Part shown: one piece after another, positions 7,246 through 11,704 of the stretch
Numbering within the stretch: the first letter of the stretch is position 1
How the letters are laid out: every line of letters starts with the position of its first letter
Assembly: GCA_947453585.1 (NCBI GenBank)
Contig: CANGHQ010000021.1
Location: 1 to 11,704, forward strand
Reading direction: 5' to 3'
Length of the DNA stretch: 11,704 nucleotides
From: Burkholderiales bacterium
GTDB taxonomy: Bacteria > Pseudomonadota > Gammaproteobacteria > Burkholderiales > Burkholderiaceae_C
Made by a program: the position numbers and the translations under genes
The notes under the pieces: generated by a model
Told to the model about the DNA's origin: nothing
Seen by the model: the letters and a program-made list of their open reading frames with translations, nothing else
Database searches by the model: none

Positions 7246-8325
7246 ATGGCCGCTGCCACCTCTGTCGTCCGCAGTGCCAGTCTGCACGGTTACCCCGAGC
7301 TGGCGCGTCAGTTGGGACTGGACGCCAACGCGCTGATGCGCAGCGTGGGCCTGAGCCCGCGTTGCCTGGACGACCCTGAAACGCCTATCAGCGCGGTCGC
7401 CGTGCGCGACTTGCTGGAAGCCAGTGCCCGGGCGGCCCAGGTGGAAGACTTTGGGTTGCAACTCGCGCGGGGCCGGCGTCTGGCCAACCTGGGGCCCATC
7501 AGCATCGTGCTTCGGGAAGAGCCCACCGCGCGACAGGCGCTTGACACCTTGTCGCGCTACCTGCGCCTGCTCAACGCCTCGCTGCTCACACGCATTGAAG
7601 ATGCGCAGGACGTGGTCATCATCCGCGAAGAGGTTTTGCTCGAAGGCGCGGTGCCGGTGCGCCAGGCGATTGAGCTCGCAGTGGGCGTGATGTTCCGCAT
7701 TCTGCAAGAGCTCTTGGGGCCCCAGTGGCAGCCGCGCCGGGTCTGCTTTTCGCACCGTGCGCCCGCCAACAGCAGCAGCCACCGCGCCTTGTTTGGGGCC
7801 CACTTAGAGTTCAATAGCAGCTTCAACGGCATCGTCTGCGCGGCGCGCGATTTGCAAACGCCCCTGCCCACGGCAGACTCTGGCATGGCACCCTATGCCC
7901 GGCGGTTTTTGGACCAGACCCTGAGCCGCACCGGCAACAACACCGCCCAGGCCGCGCGGCAACTGGTGGCCGCCTTGCTGCCCGGCGGGCGCTGCACCGC
8001 CGACCAGGTGGCCCAGCATTTGTCCATGGACCGACGCACCCTGCACCGCCATTTGCAGGCCGATGGAGAAACGTTCTCGTCGCTGATGCAAGCGGTGCGC
8101 TCCGAATTTGCGCTGCGGCAAATCAGGGATGGCGACCACGCCATGGCCGAGCTGGCCGAGCTGCTGGGATTTAGTGGTGCCAGCGCATTTGCATTCTGGT
8201 TCAGGCGGCGCTTTGCTTGCACTGTGTCCGCATGGCGAAACCAGAACCAAACCTTGACAGACCCCATTCCCCGAGCTGACGACCCGGTGCCTGACCCGGC
8301 CGTTGGTAAGAGTGCGCAATCCTAG
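7246..8325 (+). CDS. AraC-family transcriptional regulator (arabinose-binding-like N-terminus)
   Basis: A 359-residue DNA-binding regulator. Residues about 18-205 match the PF12625-type arabinose-binding-like sensor domain found in OruR-type regulators. Residues about 250-332 form the two helix-turn-helix AraC DNA-binding domain: HTH1 around TADQVAQHLSMDRRTLHRHL and HTH2 around MAELAELLGFS...AFWFRRRF, ending in the family SAWR. A proline-rich tail of about 27 residues follows. It is divergent from the four-gene cassette and probably controls it in response to the pathway substrate or an intermediate. A weak GGGA 7 nt before the ATG serves as Shine-Dalgarno and is part of the second operator repeat, so binding and translation signals overlap. 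Its stop overlaps the stop of the convergent ferredoxin-like gene. Confidence 0.93.
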   Translation: MAAATSVVRSASLHGYPELARQLGLDANALMRSVGLSPRCLDDPETPISAVAVRDLLEASARAAQVEDFGLQLARGRRLANLGPISIVLREEPTARQALDTLSRYLRLLNASLLTRIEDAQDVVIIREEVLLEGAVPVRQAIELAVGVMFRILQELLGPQWQPRRVCFSHRAPANSSSHRALFGAHLEFNSSFNGIVCAARDLQTPLPTADSGMAPYARRFLDQTLSRTGNNTAQAARQLVAALLPGGRCTADQVAQHLSMDRRTLHRHLQADGETFSSLMQAVRSEFALRQIRDGDHAMAELAELLGFSGASAFAFWFRRRFACTVSAWRNQNQTLTDPIPRADDPVPDPAVGKSAQS

Positions 8326-9022
8326 GCCGCAGGCCCACTGACCGCCCGATAGAACGCCTGCATATGAAACCCGTTTTGCGCCGGTGCTTGCGCATAGTCC
8401 ACACCCACCGGGCAAGCACGCCGCGCAAGGCATCCGCCTTCCAGGCAATCCCGGCCCGGAGGCAGCGCCAGGTGGCTTGCGCAGGCCGCTACGTCGTAGC
8501 CGCTGGTGCCAAATGCGCTGACCGGGCAGGTGGACAGACAGGGCTGGTCGGCGCAGCTTGCACAGGGGCTGGGAATGGTGCTCGGTAAAGGCGCCGGAGC
8601 GGGCAACTGCAAATCGGGTGCTACCAAGATGGCTGCGCGGTAGGCGTGCCACAGGCCGTACTGCGGGTGAATCAGCAAGCCCAGCGGCGACGAAAAAACC
8701 GGCTCCGCGCGCGCCGCCCAGCGCTGAAAGGGCCAGACCGGCGTAGCGTCAAACGGATACAACGCCACGCCGCCTGCAGCCCAGGCGATGGCGTCCACCT
8801 GCTGGCGCGTCCAGCGGTTGAGCGGGTGGGGCTGGCCATCGGTCGCCTGGGGCGAGTCCGAAAAGCACTCCACATGGCAGGCCCGGCATTGCCAACCATC
8901 AGCAGTGTGCCCGTGGCCTGCCCGTTGGCTAGCGCGGGCAGGGCGTCGTCAGGCGTGGGCTTGAAGCCGCCGCGCAGCAGCAGGCCTGTCTGCGCCAGGG
9001 CATCCTCTAGGTTGGGCAGCAC
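8322..9022 (-). pseudogene. Ferredoxin-like 4Fe-4S protein, frameshifted
   Basis: Two overlapping minus-strand frames together encode one recognisable ferredoxin-like protein of about 233 residues. The N-terminal frame (9022 down to about 8862) reads LEDALAQTGLLLRGGF through LLMVGNAGPAMWSAF. The C-terminal frame (from about 8865 to the stop at 8322) continues SDSPQATDGQPHPLNRWTRQ. The switch falls in a run of four T (plus-strand A at 8861-8864); one extra T would restore a continuous frame, so a single-base deletion or a sequencing error is likely. The C-terminal part keeps eight cysteines: CASC...PCLSTCP (CX2CX4CX3CP), then C, C, C and ACPVG, enough for two 4Fe-4S clusters. The start is uncertain: GTG at 9022 fits the family N-terminus, while an ATG at 9109 would add a 29-residue extension without family features. 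The partner redox enzyme is unknown. Confidence 0.75.
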
Positions 9023-9155
9023 ATTCGCGGGCTTTAGAGTGGGGCGCTCAAGGGAAATAGGGCGGTTTGGCACGGAAGTTCTTGCTATGGCTGTGGCTGG
9101 GGAAGGCATTGTGCCGTCGAAACAGTGAGGCAGTACTTGCCTGCATTTGCTGGTC

Positions 9156-9181
9156 GCAGGCGTCTGGCGCCCGACACCTGC
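9156..9181. repeat. Imperfect inverted repeat upstream of the toxin-antitoxin module
   Basis: GCAGGCGTC and GACACCTGC form a 9-bp inverted repeat with one mismatch around an 8-nt loop. It lies in the gap between the divergent ferredoxin-like gene and the antitoxin gene, 56 bp before the antitoxin ATG. It may be a second operator or a transcript hairpin; no function can be read from it. Confidence 0.35.
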
Positions 9182-9205
9182 AAACGATGCGCTCAATCGG
9201 AAATA

Positions 9206-9229
9206 CGGTGTATAAACACCCAAACACCG
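9206..9229 (+). promoter_or_regulatory. Promoter -10 and inverted-repeat operator of the toxin-antitoxin module
   Basis: CGGTGT (9206-9211) and ACACCG (9224-9229) are a perfect 6-bp inverted repeat. A further ACACC copy at 9216-9220 pairs with GGTGT at 9207-9211 around ATAA. The two ACACC copies are direct repeats 8 bp apart. TATAAA at 9211-9216 is a plausible -10 inside this structure; no clear -35 was found. Clustered short half-sites covering the -10 are what an autoregulating ribbon-helix-helix antitoxin normally binds. The Shine-Dalgarno GGAGA and the antitoxin ATG follow directly. Confidence 0.55.
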
Positions 9230-9237
9230 GAGAAATT

Positions 9238-9477
9238 ATGGAAACAGTTCGCTGGAATATTGCCGTCTCGCCGGACACGGACCAGTCTGTGCGCATGTTC
9301 ATCGCAGCACAGGGCGGGGGCCGCAAAGGCGACTTGTCGCGCTTCATTGAGGAAGCGGTTCGCTCGTACTTGCTGGAAAAAGCCGTGGACCAGGCCAAGA
9401 ATGCGGCCTCTGGCATGGATGCGTCGGCCTTGACGGATCTGATCGACGAAGCGGTGCACTGGGCGCGTGCGCAGTAA
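9238..9477 (+). CDS. Ribbon-helix-helix (CopG/Arc-like) antitoxin
   Basis: A 79-residue small protein, read as the antitoxin of a type II toxin-antitoxin pair. The N-terminal half fits a ribbon-helix-helix fold: a short beta strand (VRWNIAVS), a helix (DQSVRMFIAAQ), a turn and a second helix (DLSRFIEEAVRSYLLEKAV). The C-terminal 30 residues would be the toxin-neutralising tail. The frame is open upstream to 9067, but the ATG at 9238 has GGAGA 4 nt before it and gives the normal antitoxin length. Its TAA stop overlaps the ATG of the PIN toxin by one base (TAATG), giving tight translational coupling. It probably represses its own promoter through the inverted repeat just upstream. Confidence 0.85.
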   Translation: METVRWNIAVSPDTDQSVRMFIAAQGGGRKGDLSRFIEEAVRSYLLEKAVDQAKNAASGMDASALTDLIDEAVHWARAQ

Positions 9478-9896
9478 TGCGGGTCATTCTGGACACCAAT
9501 GTGTTGCTGGCGGCCTTGATTTCGCCCCATGGCGCACCGGACTTGATTTACCGCGCTTGGCGTGCGTCCAAGTTCGAATTGGTAACGTCCACCACCCAGC
9601 TCGACGAGCTGCGGCGTGCAAGCCGGTATCCCAAACTAAAAAACATCTTGCCCGCCCACCGTGTGGGCACCATGGTGAACAATATGCAACGCGCTCTTGT
9701 GCTTGACGTATTGCCGCCGTTCTCTGCCAAGCAAGACCTGCAAGACCCCAATGACGCTTTCCTGCTGGCCATGGCCCAGGCCAGCGAGGCCAATTACCTG
9801 GTAACCGGCGACCGCCGCGCCGGGCTGCTGCAATTGGGCAATCTAGGCGCTACGCGCATCCTCGGCCCGGCTGCCTTTTGTGCAGAAGTGCTGTGA
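9477..9896 (+). CDS. PIN-domain toxin (putative toxin-antitoxin toxin, COG1569/TIGR00305-like)
   Basis: A 139-residue PIN-domain protein; the fold is a Mg2+-dependent RNase in toxins of this kind. Seen: the opening strand RVILDTNVLLAAL with Asp6, a second acidic position Glu44 in LDELRRAS, Asp93 in the DPNDAFLLAMA motif, and Asp112 in VTGDRR. This is the expected acidic cluster, so the enzyme appears intact. PND-AFLLA and TGD place it nearer the COG1569 'putative toxin, PIN family' group than classical VapC, which is why no vapC symbol is given. It starts on the last base of the antitoxin stop codon. The RNA target is unknown. Confidence 0.9.
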   Translation: MRVILDTNVLLAALISPHGAPDLIYRAWRASKFELVTSTTQLDELRRASRYPKLKNILPAHRVGTMVNNMQRALVLDVLPPFSAKQDLQDPNDAFLLAMAQASEANYLVTGDRRAGLLQLGNLGATRILGPAAFCAEVL

Positions 9897-9922
9897 GGAT
9901 GTACTGAATTTTTCTATCCCGT

Positions 9923-9940
9923 CCGGGGGCTGCTCCCCGG
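9923..9940 (+). repeat. GC hairpin between the PIN toxin and the enoyl reductase gene
   Basis: CCGGGG and CCCCGG form a perfect 6-bp stem with a 6-nt loop, 26 nt after the toxin stop and 11 nt before the next ATG. There is no T-tract, so it is a poor intrinsic terminator. Its position just before a start codon that lacks a Shine-Dalgarno sequence makes an effect on translation possible. Confidence 0.4.
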
Positions 9941-9951
9941 CAACACTACCC

Positions 9952-11175
9952 ATGCAAAAACCCTACGACATCATCATTTTCGGCGCCACCGGCTTTACCG
10001 GCCATTTGGTCGCCCAGTATCTGGCCGGTTTGCCCGAGGGCCAAGCCCCGCGCTGGGCGCTGGCCGGGCGCGATTTGGCCAAACTTGAGGGCGTGCGCGC
10101 CGAGTTGGCCCGCCCCGACTTGGCGCTGGTGCAGGCCGACGCCCAAGACCCGGTGGCCCTGCGCGCCTTGGTGGCGCAAACCCAGGTGGTGATTTCCACC
10201 GTTGGGCCCTACCAGTTGCACGGCCAGGCGCTGGTTATGGCCTGCGCCGAAGTGGGCACCGACTATGTGGACCTGTGCGGCGAGCCGGTCTGGATGGCCA
10301 AGATGATTCCGCTCTTACAGGCCCCGGCCCAGGCCAGCGGCGCGCGCATTGTGTTTTCGTGCGGCTTTGATTCGATTCCGTTTGACCTGGGCGTCTGGTA
10401 TTTGCAGCAAGAAGCGCTGCGCCTGAGCGGCCAGCCCATTGCCACGGTGCACGGCCGGGTGCGGGTGATGAAGGGCAGCGCCTCGGGCGGCACCCTGGCC
10501 AGCGCCTTGGCCACCGTGGCCGACATGGGCAAAAACCGCCGCAGCCGCGACGCCATGTTCAACCCCTTTGCCTTGACGCCGGGCTTTCAGGGCCCGCGCC
10601 AGCCCGAAGGCGAAAGCGCGGCCTTTGACGAACTGGCGCAGTCCTGGACCGGGCCTTTTGTGATGGCGCCTATCAACACCAAAAACGTGCACCGCAGCAA
10701 CGCCTTGCTCGGTCACGCCTGGGGCCGTGACTTTTATTACAGCGAACGCATGCTGACTGGCCCCGGCGCCCGTGGCGAAAAACGCGCCAAGGCGCTGGCG
10801 CGCAGCACCCGCATTCAGGGCGCTTTGCTGGCCTTTACGCCCACGCGCAAGCTGCTGCAGTGGCTGGTGCTGCGCAAGCCGGGCCAAGGCCCATCGCTGC
10901 AGGAACGCGAAGCTGGGCGCTACGAGCTGCTGTTCATGGGCCGCACCGCGCGCGGCCAGACGCTCAAGGCGGTGGTCACCGGCGACCGCGACCCGGGCTA
11001 TGGCTCCACCTGCAAGATGATTGCCCAAAGCGCGCTGTGCCTGCTGCACGACGTGCCCCGCAGCAGCGCCTCGGGCGGCGTCTGGACCCCGGGCGCGCTG
11101 ATGGCCGCGCCCCTGGTGGCGCGGCTGCAACAGCACGCGGGTTTGACTTTTGGCATGGAGGCAGGCGGCGTTTAA
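9952..11175 (+). CDS. Trans-acting enoyl reductase / saccharopine dehydrogenase-like NAD(P) oxidoreductase
   Basis: A 407-residue SCCPDH-type protein (COG3268). Seen: a Rossmann N-terminus DIIIFGATGFTG with the glycine motif at 11-17, ISTVGPYQLHG (81-91), DYVDLCGE (104-111) and GFDSIPFDLG (138-147), all strongly conserved in this family. In mycobacteria a member acts as a trans enoyl reductase in phenolphthiocerol/phthiocerol lipid synthesis. Outside actinobacteria the substrate is generally unknown, and there is no polyketide synthase gene here, so a specific reaction is not assigned. The frame is open upstream to a GTG at 9880 inside the PIN gene, but homology begins at the ATG at 9952. No Shine-Dalgarno precedes that ATG. 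It is convergent with the helicase gene, with a 32-bp gap. Confidence 0.88.
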   Translation: MQKPYDIIIFGATGFTGHLVAQYLAGLPEGQAPRWALAGRDLAKLEGVRAELARPDLALVQADAQDPVALRALVAQTQVVISTVGPYQLHGQALVMACAEVGTDYVDLCGEPVWMAKMIPLLQAPAQASGARIVFSCGFDSIPFDLGVWYLQQEALRLSGQPIATVHGRVRVMKGSASGGTLASALATVADMGKNRRSRDAMFNPFALTPGFQGPRQPEGESAAFDELAQSWTGPFVMAPINTKNVHRSNALLGHAWGRDFYYSERMLTGPGARGEKRAKALARSTRIQGALLAFTPTRKLLQWLVLRKPGQGPSLQEREAGRYELLFMGRTARGQTLKAVVTGDRDPGYGSTCKMIAQSALCLLHDVPRSSASGGVWTPGALMAAPLVARLQQHAGLTFGMEAGGV

Positions 11176-11207
11176 TTGCGCTGCCCGGTCGGTTTATCCC
11201 CGCCTTT

Positions 11208-11704
11208 TTACCCCCGCCGCTCCAGCCGGTACGGCGGCAAGCCACCCAGCATGCGCCGCCCATAGGCGGTGGTGGTCAGTCGCTTGTCGTAGCAAATCAC
11301 CTGGGCGCGGTCGTCTTCGGTGCGGATGGCGCGGCCCGTCCATTGCAAGAGCTTGATGCCGGTGGCCGGAATCACCAGTTCGTTGAACGGGTCGCGCCCC
11401 ACGCTCTTGAGCCATTCGGCGCGTGCCTCGTCCACCGGGTCGCTGGGGGGCGCAAACGGCAGCTTGGCGATAAACACCGTCTCGCACAGGGCGCCGGGCA
11501 AATCCAAGCCCTCGCCAAACGATTGCAAGCCAAACAGGATGGACGCAAACCCCGCTTCCACCCGCGCCATGTGCGTGGCCAGCAGCCGGGTGCGCGACAT
11601 GCTGCCTTGCACCAGAACTGACTCGGCCAGCGCGCCGGGCAGGGCGGCCACTGCGCTGCGCATTTGCGCACGTGATGTGAATAAAACCAGCGCCCCGCGC
11701 TGCA
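11208..11704 (-). CDS. dinG: DinG-family ATP-dependent DNA helicase, C-terminal part (partial)
   Basis: The last 164 residues of a superfamily 2 (XPD-like) 5'-3' helicase; the frame is open to the window edge, so the start lies outside. Seen: GALVLFTSRAQ (beginning of the second RecA-like domain), motif V as GLQSFGEGLDLPG, the conserved KLPFAPPSDPV, motif VI as LLQWTGRAIRT, and the DinG C-terminal signature CYDKRL...YGRRMLGGLPP. These match Escherichia coli DinG closely in order and spacing. DinG unwinds DNA and RNA-DNA hybrids, helping replication forks through transcribed genes. The catalytic N-terminal half with Walker A and the Fe-S cysteines is not visible. DinG versus the related YoaA is decided on the C-terminal motifs only. 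Confidence 0.9.
   Translation of the reverse strand, partial: QRGALVLFTSRAQMRSAVAALPGALAESVLVQGSMSRTRLLATHMARVEAGFASILFGLQSFGEGLDLPGALCETVFIAKLPFAPPSDPVDEARAEWLKSVGRDPFNELVIPATGIKLLQWTGRAIRTEDDRAQVICYDKRLTTTAYGRRMLGGLPPYRLERRG

Noticed and set aside
7804..8652. 282-residue minus-strand open frame opposite the regulator's C-terminus and into the ferredoxin-like gene
   Set aside because: Antisense to a clear AraC DNA-binding domain, out of frame with the ferredoxin family sequence, and no domain is visible.
9048..9530. 160-residue minus-strand open frame over the antitoxin gene
   Set aside because: No domain; the plus-strand RHH antitoxin with good Shine-Dalgarno and coupling to the toxin explains the region.
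10315..11136. 273-residue minus-strand open frame opposite the enoyl reductase gene
   Set aside because: Ala/Gly/His-rich shadow of a conserved SCCPDH-type gene.
1..11704. tRNA genes, CRISPR arrays, transposases or attachment sites
   Set aside because: None could be recognised by eye; the toxin-antitoxin pair is the only accessory-type element, and no flanking repeats were found around it.

Overview
The window looks like chromosomal DNA of a betaproteobacterium, most likely Burkholderiales/Comamonadaceae (Rhodoferax/Polaromonas/Variovorax-like). The reasons are high GC, tightly packed genes, an orphan Bug-type (TctC) solute-binding protein, an AraC regulator with an arabinose-binding-like N-terminus, and the gene families present. 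This placement rests on recognised protein families, not on a database search. I saw no rRNA, tRNA, CRISPR array, insertion sequence or prophage gene.

Layout, left to right. (1) 1-1799, minus: the N-terminal 599 residues of a cation-translocating P-type ATPase, cut by the window edge. It starts 6 bp after the stop of (2) 1806-3026, minus, a DUF4382 lipoprotein. (3) 3139-7110, minus: a compact four-gene cassette, transcribed in the order Bug-type binding protein, TauD/TfdA dioxygenase, BKACE (beta-keto acid cleavage enzyme, DUF849) and Qor-type NADPH:quinone oxidoreductase. (4) 7246-8325, plus: a divergent AraC-family regulator. The shared intergenic region carries a 9-bp direct repeat with exactly 21-bp periodicity, a good operator candidate. 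(5) 8322-9022, minus: a ferredoxin-like 4Fe-4S protein gene broken by an apparent one-base loss in a homopolymer. (6) 9238-9896, plus: a two-gene toxin-antitoxin module (ribbon-helix-helix antitoxin and PIN-domain toxin) with an inverted-repeat operator over its -10. (7) 9952-11175, plus: a trans-acting enoyl reductase / saccharopine dehydrogenase-like oxidoreductase. (8) 11208-11704, minus: the C-terminal end of a DinG-family DNA helicase, cut by the window edge.

The most interesting unit is the regulator plus cassette at 3139-8325. A periplasmic capture protein, a 2-oxoglutarate-dependent oxygenase, a beta-keto acid-cleaving acyl-CoA-forming enzyme and a reductase next to a divergent regulator read as an inducible catabolic pathway for an unidentified organic acid. 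The substrate cannot be read from the sequence. The other genes are ordinary or housekeeping, apart from the frameshifted ferredoxin and the operator structure of the toxin-antitoxin module.
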